A DNA stretch of 64,000 nt from an uncultured Muribaculaceae bacterium (GCA_910587915.1 CAJUOB010000006.1:1-64000); one strand, 5' to 3'. Positions 17,201 through 28,010 are shown, counted from the first letter of the stretch. The notes: generated from the letters alone by a model not told the origin. Translations and numbers: made by a program.

Positions 17201-20200
17201 TTCCTCGACCCCGAAGCCGACAATCTCGAAGGTGGTGACCTATACCTGAACTTCGGTGAAATCTCGGAAGACATACTCAAGGACGGTCTAAAAAGCTACG
17301 AGAACGGCATCCCCTACGATGGTAACGACCAATACCTCACTGAAACCGTTTGGGGCCGCGTGTCGAAGCAGAATTCCCTCACTTACTCCTTCGACAACAG
17401 CAACGGTGCCCGCGTGGTGCAGGACGTTGGTCTCGACGGCCTGCCCAACAACGATGAGTACCAGTTCCCATCCTACTCCAACTATGTCGACAACATATCG
17501 CGTAGGGTATCGCCCGAAACCCTGCAGAAATGGCAGAACGATGCCTTCTCTCCAATAAACGATCCCGCCGGCGACAACTATCACTTCTACCGCGGCTACG
17601 ACTACGACGAGGAGCGTCTCTCCATCCTCGAGCGCTACAAACGGTACAATGGTGTGGAAGGCAACTCTCTGTCGCCTGAAGACGCCACCGATCCTCTCTA
17701 CCAAAGCAGCCGCAGTGTACCCGATGTCGAGGATATAAATCAGGATAATACCCTCAACGAATACGAACGATACTTCCAGTACCGTGTGTCGATACGTCCG
17801 GAAGATCTGGAAGTGGGTCGGAACTACATCACCGACAAACGTGTCACTGTGGTCCCAACCCGCGATGGCTCTAATCAGGAAGTGGAGTGGTATCAGTTCA
17901 AGATACCCCTGAGCGACTATGAGCGCATTGTCGGATCGATCAACGACTTCTCGACCATCCGCTTCGCCCGAATGTTCCTCACCGGATTCAAGAAAACCAC
18001 ACATCTACGTTTCGCCACTCTCGAACTCGTGCGCGGCGAATGGCGCCCCTACGATTTCAACCTCAACAACCGCGGCGATGCTCCCGCCCAGGGTCAGCTC
18101 GATATTTCGGTGGTGAACATAGAGGAGAACTCCACCCGCGAACCGGTGAACTACGTTCTTCCTCCGGGCGTGACCCGTATAAGTGACCCCGGCCAGACAC
18201 AGATCGTACAGCTCAACGAGCAGTCGATGTCGCTGAAGCTTACCGACCTCACCGCCGGCGACGCCCGCGGCGTATACCGCAACACCCAACTCGACCTGCG
18301 CAACTACAAGCGAATGCAGATGTGGGTACACGCCGAAGCGCTCATCGACAATCTGACGGCTCTGAAATCGGGAGAACTATCTATATTCGTACGCCTCGGA
18401 TCGGATGTCAAAAGCAATTTCTACGAATATGAGGTACCTCTCGAACTCACACCTCCCGGTACATATAAAGCCGATCTCCCTTCCGACCAGTACAAGGTAT
18501 GGCCCGAAAGCAACTACATGAACTTCAATCTTCAGGCACTCGTCGAGCTCAAAAAAGAGCGCAACCGCGCCAAGCGTGCCGAAGAAGAGGGTGTGGGCTT
18601 CGGCACTCTTTTCACCGGGCGCGATCCCGACAACGAACGCAACCGCATGGCTGTGATGGGCAATCCATCGCTCAGCGATGTGCGTGTAATGCTTGTGGGC
18701 GTCCGCAACAACTCCGCCAACACCAAGGATGGCACCGTATGGGTAAACGAACTAAAGGTAACCGATTTCAATGAATCGGGCGGTTGGGCTGCAAAGGCAA
18801 ACGCCACACTCAACGTAAGCGACGTCGCCACACTCAATCTCGGCGCACACATAGAAACAGCCGGATTCGGCGGTGTGGATCAGAGCCTCAATGAGCGTCG
18901 GCTCGACGACTATTCACAGTTCAATGTCGCCGTACAGGCCGATCTTGGACGCTTCCTGCCTGAAAAAGCCAAGTTGAAAGCTCCCATCTACTTCTCTATG
19001 ACCAAGGAGCGGACTTCGCCAAAGTACAATCCACTCGACCAGGACGTGCTTCTTAAGGACGCGCTCGACGACTGCACCGACAAGGCAGAGCGCGATTCCA
19101 TCAGCGCATATGCGGTCGAACGTACTTCCGTACAGAATTTCTCCATATCGGGCCTCAAATTTGATGTGCGCAGCACCAATCCCATGCCATGGGATCCGGC
19201 AAACTTCACCCTCAATTTCTCATTCACCAAGCAAGCCAAGAACGATCCCACCACCGAGTACGAAAACACCAACGACTACCGCGGCTCCTTCGCATACAAT
19301 TATTCGCCATATTTCAAAGCGTTCAAACCATTCAAGAACCTCAAAGGCAAGAGCAAGAACAGCCGCTTCCTGCGCGACTGGGAACTGTCGTGGCTGCCAA
19401 CCAACATATCGTTCCTCACGAACATGACACGCTATTACTACGAGCAGCAGACCCGCTCGGAAACCGATGTCATGTTCCAACTACCTGTGTCGGTTAGTAA
19501 AAACTGGCTATGGGACCGCCAGCTGGCCCTTACGTGGAACGTCACAAAGACTCTCTCGCTCACTTTCAATTCCAATACTTCTGCAAGAATCGAAGAGACT
19601 GTCGGCGCTGTAAACAAAAAGCTATTCCCCGACAAATACCGCGATTGGAAGGATACAGTATGGCAGAGTCTTCGTTCCATGGGCACACCATGGAGCTACA
19701 ACCAGACATTCACCGGCCAATACAAGGCTCCGTTCTCAAAAATATCATTCCTCGACTATCTCACCGGAAACCTAAGCTACAACGCTACCTACCGATGGGA
19801 CCGCGGTGCCACCATCGATGGAATAAAAGTAGGCAATTCCATCGCCAACCAGGCTGCCTGGACTGCCGACGGACGAATCAACTTCGAGACTCTCTACAAC
19901 AAGATACCTATACTTCGCGACGTGACCAAACGCTTCGCCAATACACGCCCAACCAACACCGCTCCACGCAAGGCCAAGAAGTTCGAGCGTACATACAAGT
20001 TGCGCGAGGACACTTCGCTTGTAATAAAGCACAATCTCCGCACGGCCAAGATAAAGGTGACCGGTACAACGACCGACGGACAGCCGGTTGTGCTGAAAAC
20101 CAGAAAAATCGACAACAACAGTATCGAGGTTCTCAACCGTGGAAGCCAGAACATCAAATTCACCGTCGTGGAAGTGCTCAAAGAGGATCGGAGTCTCATG

Positions 20201-21634
20201 CGCGACATCGGCGAGTATGCGTTGCGACTTGTCACATCGCCACGCAATGTATCGGTCAAATACCGGTCGACACGCTCGCTCAATCTCCCGCTGTTCAGCC
20301 CCGAAATCGGCAATATATTCGGCCAGACCACTTCGGCAGGACCAATGTCGCCCGGCCTTGATTTCGCATTTGGCTTCACCGATGAGAAGTATATCGATAA
20401 AGCGCTGTCGCGCGGTTGGCTAATAACCGACGACGGCCAGACCTCGCCTGCCATATGGGCCGCCACAAAGGAACTCAACATGGAAGTGAATCTCGAGTTG
20501 TTCAAAGGCTTCAAGGTGCAACTCACTTTCAACCGCACCGACAACCGCAATTCGCAGATCCAGTTCATGTACGACGGCATGCCCACATCGCTGTCCGGCT
20601 CCTACACGCGCACCCACTGCGCGCTGCTCACGGCTCTGCGCAGCAGCAAAGCTGCCGATGGATACTACTCTGAAGCTTTCGATAAATTCCTGTCGAATAT
20701 CCCCGAAGTGCGTCAGCGTGTGGAAAGCCAGTACATAGGATCACGCTACCCCACTACCGGCTTCATGGCAGGCAAGCCTGTTGCAGGCGAACTTTTCAAT
20801 CCCGAAGTCGGCACAGTGAGCGAGACCTCTTCAGATGTCCTCATTCCGGCATTTGTGGCAGCCTACACCGGTACTTCGGCAGCCACACAGACTCTCGATC
20901 CCTTCCCCTCGTTCTCGGCAGTGCTGCCAAACTGGCGAATCACCTACGATGGCTTCATCAATCTCGGCCGCATGCGCGATATCTTCAAGACCTTCACCCT
21001 ATCGCATGCCTACCAGTGCACCTACTCCGTGGGGTCGTACAGCTCATACCTCAACTGGATAGGCACAGACGGAAGCTCCAACCTCGGCTACACGCTCGAC
21101 GAGCTTTCGGGCGAACCCGTGCCGTCCTCTCCATACAACATCTCTTCGGTAGCCATCACCGAGCGCTTCGCTCCGCTCATAGGCATCAATGCCACACTTA
21201 AAAACGACCTGCAGTTCAATATCGAGTACCGCGACCAGCGCACACTCACACTCAACACTTCGGCCGGACAGCTCGTCGAGGCGACACAGAAAGCATTTCG
21301 GTTCGGTGCCGGATACAAGATTGTGGGCTTCAATACCTTCCTCAAAATGAAGGGCTCGCAGACCGGTGTGAGCAACGACCTCACTCTAAACGCCGAGTGC
21401 ACCATTCAGAACAATCAGGCACTCATACGCCGCATCGAGGGCAACTACACCCAGCCTACAAGCGGCAGCAATACATTGGGCATAAACTTCACGGCCTCCT
21501 ATATTCTATCGAAGCGCCTCACCCTGTCGGCATTCTTCGACCATCAGGTCAACAGTCCGGTCGTGACCACAAGCTCCTATCCCACCACCAACTCTTCCTA
21601 CGGCATTACTCTCAATCTATCTCTCGCCCGATAA
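14213..21634 (+). CDS. sprA: Type IX secretion outer membrane translocon SprA
   Basis: This 2473-residue protein is the size and type of SprA (Sov in Porphyromonas), the giant single-chain beta-barrel through which type IX substrates cross the outer membrane. It has a signal peptide (to about residue 25, LRAQ), a SprA N-terminal domain (about 165-305, with NPALSLSARRKTYFDF and GGTALFGVKAKLQFGKL), a second related region around 1510-1620 (VWVNELKVTDFNESGG), and strand-rich barrel sequence ending in TLNLSLAR. The start is TTG: no ATG or GTG lies upstream in frame after the ruvA stop, and the internal ATG at codon 15 would cut the signal peptide to a few residues. No substrate with a type IX C-terminal signal is encoded in this window. 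Confidence 0.93.
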   Translation: MRTISIYLILTVAAMLLPVFLRAQQTPPEFSAPAPAAFPAPAIADSTGLPFGTRPTVPRSYEDLMADELGYDLSTPSNITTTADFDATTGNYIVRTYLGGMQIGTPFMLTAKQYENWQLRLAMQKFYKERNLGLITDKEKEPFNILDMNFALGPLEKIFGPGGVSLKTQGSVQVSMGIKSNKTDNPALSLSARRKTYFDFDQKIQATIAASVGNRLRFNMTYNTDATFDFDSKNLKLAYEGEEDDIVKTIEAGNVSMTTGSSLIRGGTALFGVKAKLQFGKLTATALVSQQNSESQTVNTRGGAQTTEFSINADEYDQNRHFFLAHWFRDNYDKFAAHLPYVSSGVKITRIEVWITNKNGRYDQSRNLVGFMDIGENSVLGNHYWQPDPSLPNPANGSNNLLSVIKSDYPEARDINRVTQVLDPLSAYGIEGGSDYEKVESARLLSSSEYTLNSTLGYISVRTALNADEVLAVAFEYTYNGRVYQVGEFSSDITTTDQALFVKMLKSTTTSTKLPMWHLMMKNVYSLGGYQIQKSKFKLNIKYLSDTTGTQINYLPVPGLNNKSLLQVMNLDRIDSNESSNPDGFFDFIDGYTIYPSTGKIVFPVVEPFGKHLASVIGNEALAQQYVYQELYDSTLVVARQYADKNKFILTGEYQASSGSQIRLNAMNVPRGSVVVTAGGVQLTENSDYTVDYAMGIVTITNQSIIDSGQNISVTLENQSMFSTQRKTLLGLDLQYQLNKNLNLGATILHFSEKALIEKVNIGDETVNNSMIGFNMAYNGEFMWLTNLINKIPTVNATQPSRLSFTAEAAKLLPHAQKSGSNKGSSYIDDFESAQNGIDLRSPYSWFLASTPYDGSSNALFPEAALSDNVDYGKNRALLNWYYIDRLFTQRNSSMCPGYIKSDLKQLSNPYVREVTVREVFPGREITYGESSTIQTLNLSFYPNERGPYNLDDIGIDDEGKLTNPEKRWGGIMRRLDNTNFEQSNIEYVQFWMMSPFLDPEADNLEGGDLYLNFGEISEDILKDGLKSYENGIPYDGNDQYLTETVWGRVSKQNSLTYSFDNSNGARVVQDVGLDGLPNNDEYQFPSYSNYVDNISRRVSPETLQKWQNDAFSPINDPAGDNYHFYRGYDYDEERLSILERYKRYNGVEGNSLSPEDATDPLYQSSRSVPDVEDINQDNTLNEYERYFQYRVSIRPEDLEVGRNYITDKRVTVVPTRDGSNQEVEWYQFKIPLSDYERIVGSINDFSTIRFARMFLTGFKKTTHLRFATLELVRGEWRPYDFNLNNRGDAPAQGQLDISVVNIEENSTREPVNYVLPPGVTRISDPGQTQIVQLNEQSMSLKLTDLTAGDARGVYRNTQLDLRNYKRMQMWVHAEALIDNLTALKSGELSIFVRLGSDVKSNFYEYEVPLELTPPGTYKADLPSDQYKVWPESNYMNFNLQALVELKKERNRAKRAEEEGVGFGTLFTGRDPDNERNRMAVMGNPSLSDVRVMLVGVRNNSANTKDGTVWVNELKVTDFNESGGWAAKANATLNVSDVATLNLGAHIETAGFGGVDQSLNERRLDDYSQFNVAVQADLGRFLPEKAKLKAPIYFSMTKERTSPKYNPLDQDVLLKDALDDCTDKAERDSISAYAVERTSVQNFSISGLKFDVRSTNPMPWDPANFTLNFSFTKQAKNDPTTEYENTNDYRGSFAYNYSPYFKAFKPFKNLKGKSKNSRFLRDWELSWLPTNISFLTNMTRYYYEQQTRSETDVMFQLPVSVSKNWLWDRQLALTWNVTKTLSLTFNSNTSARIEETVGAVNKKLFPDKYRDWKDTVWQSLRSMGTPWSYNQTFTGQYKAPFSKISFLDYLTGNLSYNATYRWDRGATIDGIKVGNSIANQAAWTADGRINFETLYNKIPILRDVTKRFANTRPTNTAPRKAKKFERTYKLREDTSLVIKHNLRTAKIKVTGTTTDGQPVVLKTRKIDNNSIEVLNRGSQNIKFTVVEVLKEDRSLMRDIGEYALRLVTSPRNVSVKYRSTRSLNLPLFSPEIGNIFGQTTSAGPMSPGLDFAFGFTDEKYIDKALSRGWLITDDGQTSPAIWAATKELNMEVNLELFKGFKVQLTFNRTDNRNSQIQFMYDGMPTSLSGSYTRTHCALLTALRSSKAADGYYSEAFDKFLSNIPEVRQRVESQYIGSRYPTTGFMAGKPVAGELFNPEVGTVSETSSDVLIPAFVAAYTGTSAATQTLDPFPSFSAVLPNWRITYDGFINLGRMRDIFKTFTLSHAYQCTYSVGSYSSYLNWIGTDGSSNLGYTLDELSGEPVPSSPYNISSVAITERFAPLIGINATLKNDLQFNIEYRDQRTLTLNTSAGQLVEATQKAFRFGAGYKIVGFNTFLKMKGSQTGVSNDLTLNAECTIQNNQALIRRIEGNYTQPTSGSNTLGINFTASYILSKRLTLSAFFDHQVNSPVVTTSSYPTTNSSYGITLNLSLAR

Positions 21635-21856
21635 GGAAATTTAATTAGCCGTCGTATCAAAATTTTGTCAAAGCCATAACGGGTGTGAAAATGTAGATGG
21701 GAGAACACATCAACTCCTTGTCATCTGCACTTTATGTAGCTCGAAGTATAATACAGAGTAAGTAGATAAACCATTCCATGCAATAAGAATCGACCGATAT
21801 GGCACGTACCGTGTATCGCGACATTGGATTTAAGGAAATGAAAGACATGATGAAAT

Positions 21857-22531
21857 ATGAAGATTGATATAATTACATTCGGCAATCTTACATGTCGTTA
21901 CTGCGGACATCCGGATTCCCGCAAAATAGCATATGTGCTCTACCCTATTGAAAATCTGGATAGCTGGCTCGAAAAAGCGGTCGATAGGTATAAGACATCT
22001 ATTGCTGTAATCACAGGAATGGATTGGGACAATGACATGACGCCATGGCCAGCGCCCGGTGTACCGAAAGGCTCTCCGACATTTAAGGGACTTGCACCTC
22101 AATTTCTGGATGAACTTACCGGAAGAATTATCCCTGTCATTGAAAAGAACATTGGCATACAAGGAACAGCCGAACGAACCTTGGTGGGCGTATCCCTATC
22201 CGGTCTGTTCACTTTATGGCAATGGCCCGAGAACGATTATTTCAACAATATCGCAATCCTGTCGGGTTCATTCTGGTACAAGGACTTTGTCCCCTGGGTC
22301 CTCCGCCAATCCTTTGCAGCTAAATCCGGTCGATGCTATATGATATTGGGAAGAGATGAGCCCAATTCGAGAAACGCCATATTTGCGACAGTGGGGAAAT
22401 GCACAGAGACGATTACCGGATATCTTCATAGCCAGAAAGTCGATATAACTTTTGAGATAGTACCCGGCAATCACTACCAGTTCCAGACCGAACGTCTCAA
22501 CAGGGCAATGAGCCACATATATCTGCCATGA
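21857..22531 (+). CDS. Alpha/beta-hydrolase-fold, putative esterase
   Basis: This 224-residue cytoplasmic protein (no signal peptide) has an esterase-D-like layout: a nucleophile elbow GVSLSGL with Ser113, a possible acid in GRDEP (near residue 175) and a histidine in PGNHYQF (near 209). The fifth elbow position is Ser where most relatives have Gly, so activity is uncertain. The substrate is unknown. It stands alone 222 nt after sprA; that gap holds no clear promoter or terminator. It converges on the TPR gene with 13 nt between stops. Its base composition is more AT-rich than sprA, which could mean separate ancestry. Confidence 0.65.
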   Translation: MKIDIITFGNLTCRYCGHPDSRKIAYVLYPIENLDSWLEKAVDRYKTSIAVITGMDWDNDMTPWPAPGVPKGSPTFKGLAPQFLDELTGRIIPVIEKNIGIQGTAERTLVGVSLSGLFTLWQWPENDYFNNIAILSGSFWYKDFVPWVLRQSFAAKSGRCYMILGRDEPNSRNAIFATVGKCTETITGYLHSQKVDITFEIVPGNHYQFQTERLNRAMSHIYLP

Positions 22532-22544
22532 CAGCGGCGATATA

Positions 22545-24569
22545 TCACCGAGATATGCGCTTTATGAGATTATAGGCGGGAATTATGCCCAGTTCTCCGG
22601 CTTTGCTGAGGTCGGCAAGTCCACGATTCTGGTCACCGGCCTTCAGTTCGAGATATCCACGGTTATAGTATGCCTCGCCGAAGTCGGGCTTCAACTCAAT
22701 TGCCTTGTCATAGGCCAGACGGGCCAAGGCATAGTCCTCCATCTCGAAGAGCACGTTGCCCTTGTTGAAGTAAGCCACTGCCATTGCAGGCGACAGACGT
22801 ATCACCTCATCGAGGTCTGCGGCTATATCTTCCAGACGGCTACGGGTCACCGATGCCCGAGTGATAGCATCGGTGCCGGGCTGCGGTGAATCTCGCTCAA
22901 GTTGTAGACGCCCATAGCGTGCCTGTGCACGTATGAGGTAGCTTATTGCCAGATCGGGAGCCATGGCAATGGCCCGGTCGAGATCTTTCTCCGCATTGAT
23001 GTAGTCGCGCACTGTTATGAAATCGAGAGCACGGCCTATATAGTCCACCGGGCGGGGCTGATGTGTGGCCAGATGAGAATTATAGTACTCTATGCTTTGG
23101 AAGTGCCGGCTGGCCATATTCTCGTCGATGGCCGGAACATCGTTGGTCACCACAAGCACGAAACGGAGCTGACGGGTAGCGTTAAGATCGTCGACCTCGC
23201 GTATATAGTACGTATTGCGACGAAGCTCTGTAGGCGACGAATAGAACGAGAGAAGCATCATCGGCTCAATCTCTATGTTCAGGCGACGGTCCTGCACGCG
23301 TCCACGTATGGCCGTGTTATTGTATTCTTCCTCTATTGTGGCATTGTCATCGACGGTGAGCAGCGATGCAAAACGCTTGGCAGCAAGTTCCTGCGGCATC
23401 TGCATCTCATCGTCCGGAGCCGGATTATCATCGACAGCACCCTCGGTAGCTTCGCCGGCCGACACCGGTTTCAGCGCCTTTGCGGCAGCCTTGGCGCGCT
23501 TGTAGTCGGCCTCGGCGCGTGCAAGCTGGCCACGCTCGCGGTATAGCTCTGCACGGAGATATATCGCACCCGGAAAATCAGGGAAGCGCTCTGCCACACG
23601 GCTTATATCGGCAATCGCACCATCGGTATTACCCTTGGCGCGGTATATCATCGCCCGGTTGTATAGTGCACGGTAATTATCGGGGTCGAGTTCGAGCACA
23701 CGGTCGAAATCGAGCAACGCCCGGTCGTTGTCGCTAACCTCGGCAAGAAGCAGACCGCGGTTGAAAAGAGCCGTTATGTTGAGCGGTTCGAGTGTGAGGG
23801 CGAAGTCGTAGTCCTCCATGGCCCCCTTGTATGAATCGAGATTGTAGCGCAGGAATGCACGGTTGATATAGAGACCGGCCATACGCGGCTGTAGCTTTAT
23901 AGCCTGATCGATATCATCGAGAGCGGCCTGATAGTCGCGGTGTGAGTTGATGGCTATATCGGCGCGCATGATATATGCATTGAGAGCATTTTTATTTATG
24001 CTCAACGCTTTGTCGATATCCTCGCGGGCAGCGACAGTGTCTCCTCGCTCAAGCAAGAGCCTCGCTCGTCCGAGATAGGCATTCTCAAAACCTGGGTAAT
24101 ACCCGATCACCTCGTCGAAGGCCTCGGCTGCACGGTCGTTTTCTTTTATTTCCTGATAGGCAAGTGCACGGTTGAACAACAGCTGACGGTTGCGCGGAAT
24201 ATACTCCAGAGCCTTCGTATAGTCCTCAATTGCAAGCCGGTTCTTACCAAGGTTCTGGCGAGCCACGCCGCGGACTTCCCATGCATCGGTGAGATAGGGA
24301 TTGAGCTCTATGGCAGTCGAAGCATCGGCCTCAGCACCATTATAGTCCTCGAGATTCAATTTAGCGATAGCTCTGAGAAAATAAGGCTGAGCGAGATACG
24401 GCTTGGCTTGGATTGCCTGATTGAAGTACTGGATCGAGAGCATATAGTCCTCGAAATAGAGCGCATTCTGGCCTATACGCACCACCTGATCGGTATTAAC
24501 TTGGGCCGCAGCCCCAATAGTGCCGAACACTGCGGCAATAATATATATGATGTGTCTAAGGAAACGCAT
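22545..24569 (-). CDS. Secreted tetratricopeptide-repeat protein
   Basis: The 674-residue protein has a signal peptide (to about AAAQV) and around ten TPR units in the N-terminal half (repeats such as AIEDYTKALEYIPRNRQLLFNRAL), an acidic linker, then further TPRs at the C terminus (AVAYFNKGNVLFEMEDYALARLAYDKAIELKP). TPR arrays scaffold protein complexes, and the signal peptide places it in the periplasm or outer membrane. The start is the ATG at 24569; the longer frame begins at a TTG inside the -7 promoter box. It is transcribed alone. A terminator separates it from the upstream phosphotransferase gene. The partner is unknown. Confidence 0.85.
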   Translation of the reverse strand: MRFLRHIIYIIAAVFGTIGAAAQVNTDQVVRIGQNALYFEDYMLSIQYFNQAIQAKPYLAQPYFLRAIAKLNLEDYNGAEADASTAIELNPYLTDAWEVRGVARQNLGKNRLAIEDYTKALEYIPRNRQLLFNRALAYQEIKENDRAAEAFDEVIGYYPGFENAYLGRARLLLERGDTVAAREDIDKALSINKNALNAYIMRADIAINSHRDYQAALDDIDQAIKLQPRMAGLYINRAFLRYNLDSYKGAMEDYDFALTLEPLNITALFNRGLLLAEVSDNDRALLDFDRVLELDPDNYRALYNRAMIYRAKGNTDGAIADISRVAERFPDFPGAIYLRAELYRERGQLARAEADYKRAKAAAKALKPVSAGEATEGAVDDNPAPDDEMQMPQELAAKRFASLLTVDDNATIEEEYNNTAIRGRVQDRRLNIEIEPMMLLSFYSSPTELRRNTYYIREVDDLNATRQLRFVLVVTNDVPAIDENMASRHFQSIEYYNSHLATHQPRPVDYIGRALDFITVRDYINAEKDLDRAIAMAPDLAISYLIRAQARYGRLQLERDSPQPGTDAITRASVTRSRLEDIAADLDEVIRLSPAMAVAYFNKGNVLFEMEDYALARLAYDKAIELKPDFGEAYYNRGYLELKAGDQNRGLADLSKAGELGIIPAYNLIKRISR

Positions 24570-24584
24570 GTGCAATAATTTCGA

Positions 24585-24592
24585 CAAATGTA
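24585..24592 (-). promoter_or_regulatory. -7 box of the TPR protein gene
   Basis: The minus strand reads TACATTTG. It ends 15 nt before the ATG at 24569, so the leader would be about 10 nt. It rules out the upstream TTG start. Confidence 0.55.
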
Positions 24593-24597
24593 CAAAT

Positions 24598-24629
24598 AAA
24601 AAGCGGAAAAAGCCAACGCTTTCCCCGCT
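24598..24629 (-). terminator. Terminator of the CDP-alcohol phosphotransferase operon
   Basis: The minus strand folds as AGCGGGGAAAG, 6-nt loop, CTTTTTCCGCT with two G-T pairs, followed by TTTTATTT. It lies 25 nt after the stop at 24654. Confidence 0.75.
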
Positions 24630-24653
24630 CTATACTGCTAAAGGTCTTTAAAA

Positions 24654-25595
24654 CTATTCCAAGGAGGCCGTCATACGGCGGCATATACGCTCGTGAGTCA
24701 CGATGGTATACACCAACACGATATTGGACACCGTGAGTTCTGCCACAAAATAGAGCCATGGCTGACCGGCCAGCAAGGTGACAAAAAGGAAAATCGACCG
24801 CCAGTTGAAAGTCATGAAATTTTCCCACTTGCACAGAGGAAAGCTCCATGCACGGAAACGCTCACGAACATCTGCCGGCAACTGACCGTCGGGATAGCGG
24901 CGGCGGAAAGCCTTGAGCGCCGTCTGCATTGCAGGCGATAGAGACTCCTGACGACGGGTATAGCCGATATAAAAGAATTGCACGAGTTTCTGCCCGAAAT
25001 CGCGTTTCCACGACAACTCGCGGTAACGGCGCTCAAGCTCTTCGGTAGAATCCAGTTCGCTACCGGCTGTACCCTTAAGCAACAACAGGTGGAACTGACG
25101 GTAGCTGTCGGCTACAGCAGCCTGCAGCGCATGGCACACACCGGCAAGCACAGCTATGACCCATATAGCCCAAGCATGCTCGGCAAAGAAAGGGATAGTG
25201 TGCACCGTGCGAAGGCATATGGCCACATATATAGATATAAACCAGAAGTCACCGGCCATGCCGTCGAGTATGCGTCCAAGCTGAGAATACTGCTTGGTAA
25301 GACGTGCCAGCTGACCATCGGCACTATCATAGGAATTAGCCCATATGAGAAGTAAAATGCCTGCTATGTTTATCCATATATTAACAGGATACATGCACAC
25401 GCCGGCAAATACTCCGATAAATATCGAGGCAATAGTCACCGCATTGGGGCTTACGTGCAGTTTCCTGAAAATATACGCCCAGGCAAAACCTATCGGGCGA
25501 TAGAAGCACAAGTCGATATGCTCCTCTGTATCCGCCGATTTCAACGACGCCTTGTACTCGGCCTTAAGTTTGCTCCAGCTACTCTGCTTGCTCAT
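24654..25595 (-). CDS. CDP-alcohol phosphatidyltransferase family membrane enzyme
   Basis: The 313-residue polytopic protein carries a CDP-alcohol phosphotransferase motif at about residues 87-113 (DSADGQLAR, then GRILDGMAGD). Such enzymes swap CMP on a CDP-activated lipid or alcohol for an alcohol, making phospholipid head groups. The usual final spacing is G-x3-D-x3-D; here the last step is D-x4-D, so either the last aspartate is shifted or a subfamily variant is present. It lies 23 nt downstream of a nucleotidyltransferase gene. Together the pair resembles the nucleotidyltransferase/phosphotransferase core of the Bacteroides inositol-lipid cluster, but no inositol-phosphate synthase is visible here. 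The alcohol acceptor is therefore unknown. Confidence 0.85.
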   Translation of the reverse strand: MSKQSSWSKLKAEYKASLKSADTEEHIDLCFYRPIGFAWAYIFRKLHVSPNAVTIASIFIGVFAGVCMYPVNIWINIAGILLLIWANSYDSADGQLARLTKQYSQLGRILDGMAGDFWFISIYVAICLRTVHTIPFFAEHAWAIWVIAVLAGVCHALQAAVADSYRQFHLLLLKGTAGSELDSTEELERRYRELSWKRDFGQKLVQFFYIGYTRRQESLSPAMQTALKAFRRRYPDGQLPADVRERFRAWSFPLCKWENFMTFNWRSIFLFVTLLAGQPWLYFVAELTVSNIVLVYTIVTHERICRRMTASLE

Positions 25596-25618
25596 TTCAC
25601 TTCTGTTTCACCGTTCAT

Positions 25619-26338
25619 TTAGCGCAGGAATGCTTCGGCAACCACACGGTCGTGGCCGCAATCCACATCGAGCGCCTTGCTGAATTCGAAAGGCATCACC
25701 TTGATGTCGGTTTCCGCTGCAAGCGCCCGCTGGAAATCGCTCAGCGACTCGGGATAGCGAAGAGCAGCCACGGTCGACATCGCTTTGCCTGTGAGACCGT
25801 AGAGTCCGGCCGATACGATAGTTCCTTCGGCAAAAGGCTCTCCTCCATATCGGTAGTCGATCACCTCACCATCGGGAGCCTGACGGGCATACAGCGGGCT
25901 CTCATCGTCGACAAAGCGCGTCAGTCCCATCAGCACAGTATCGTCGGGCATAGCTTCGACAGCCTTAACGTAGCGTCCGAATTCCTCGTTAGCGAAGATA
26001 GCGTCGACAGTCATGCCTATGAATTTTCCCTCAAGACCGGCGGCAGCCTCGGTCAAGCTGTAGTAGGAATTATCGGAAACAATAGGACGCACCACCAGAG
26101 GTACTTTCACTTCTTTTTGAAGTTCATCGAGATATTCCACAAGTTCGGGCATGCGGCTATTTGCCACAATATGTATCACGCCGGCGCCAAAACCTTCAAG
26201 TATTTTTATGAGACGTCCGATCATTGGCTGTCCCATCAGTTTCACAAGAGGTTTAGGAGATTTTTCGCCTTCTTTCTGAAAACGCGAGCCAAGTCCGGCC
26301 GCCAATATTACATAATCCATAGTTGTTTGAGCATTCAT
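25619..26338 (-). CDS. NTP transferase (sugar/polyol-phosphate nucleotidyltransferase-like)
   Basis: The 239-residue cytoplasmic protein has a Rossmann-like nucleotidyltransferase fold: ILAAGLGSRF near the N terminus, SPKPLVKLMGQPMIGR (about residues 27-42) and a metal-binding-type DAIF (near 107). This class activates a sugar or polyol phosphate with CTP or another NTP. I start at the ATG at 26338; an ATG at 26320 is also possible, and the longer frame begins at TTG. Co-transcription with a CDP-alcohol phosphotransferase suggests that its product is the CDP-activated alcohol used by that enzyme, or that it feeds the same lipid pathway (inference). Confidence 0.82.
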   Translation of the reverse strand: MNAQTTMDYVILAAGLGSRFQKEGEKSPKPLVKLMGQPMIGRLIKILEGFGAGVIHIVANSRMPELVEYLDELQKEVKVPLVVRPIVSDNSYYSLTEAAAGLEGKFIGMTVDAIFANEEFGRYVKAVEAMPDDTVLMGLTRFVDDESPLYARQAPDGEVIDYRYGGEPFAEGTIVSAGLYGLTGKAMSTVAALRYPESLSDFQRALAAETDIKVMPFEFSKALDVDCGHDRVVAEAFLR

Positions 26339-26346
26339 GTGAAAGG

Positions 26347-26388
26347 CAAAGTTAACACATATTTTCGATATATAAAATATCAAATGTA
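26347..26388 (-). promoter_or_regulatory. Two tandem -7 boxes for the nucleotidyltransferase operon
   Basis: The minus strand shows TACATTTG (26381-26388) and TAACTTTG (26347-26354), 34 nt apart. Neither has a correctly spaced -33 box. The nearer box would leave only a few nt before the ATG at 26338, or about 20 nt before the ATG at 26320. Confidence 0.45.
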
Positions 26389-26445
26389 CAATCAGCCATG
26401 TATCAGCAGATTGTCAGTATATTTAAAAGTTGGATCAGATGTTAA

Positions 26446-27984
<1,539 letters not shown>

Positions 27985-28010
27985 TCCGCAACGCAATACG
28001 TTACATACAA

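Noticed and set aside
17288..18004. 238-codon antisense frame inside sprA
   Set aside because: It lies wholly within sprA, with no promoter or domain, as expected for codon-biased GC-richer sequence.
21799..21867. 22-codon frame (MARTVYRDIGFKEMK) overlapping the esterase start
   Set aside because: It overlaps the better-supported gene and lacks a promoter or conservation evidence. A leader peptide cannot be excluded.
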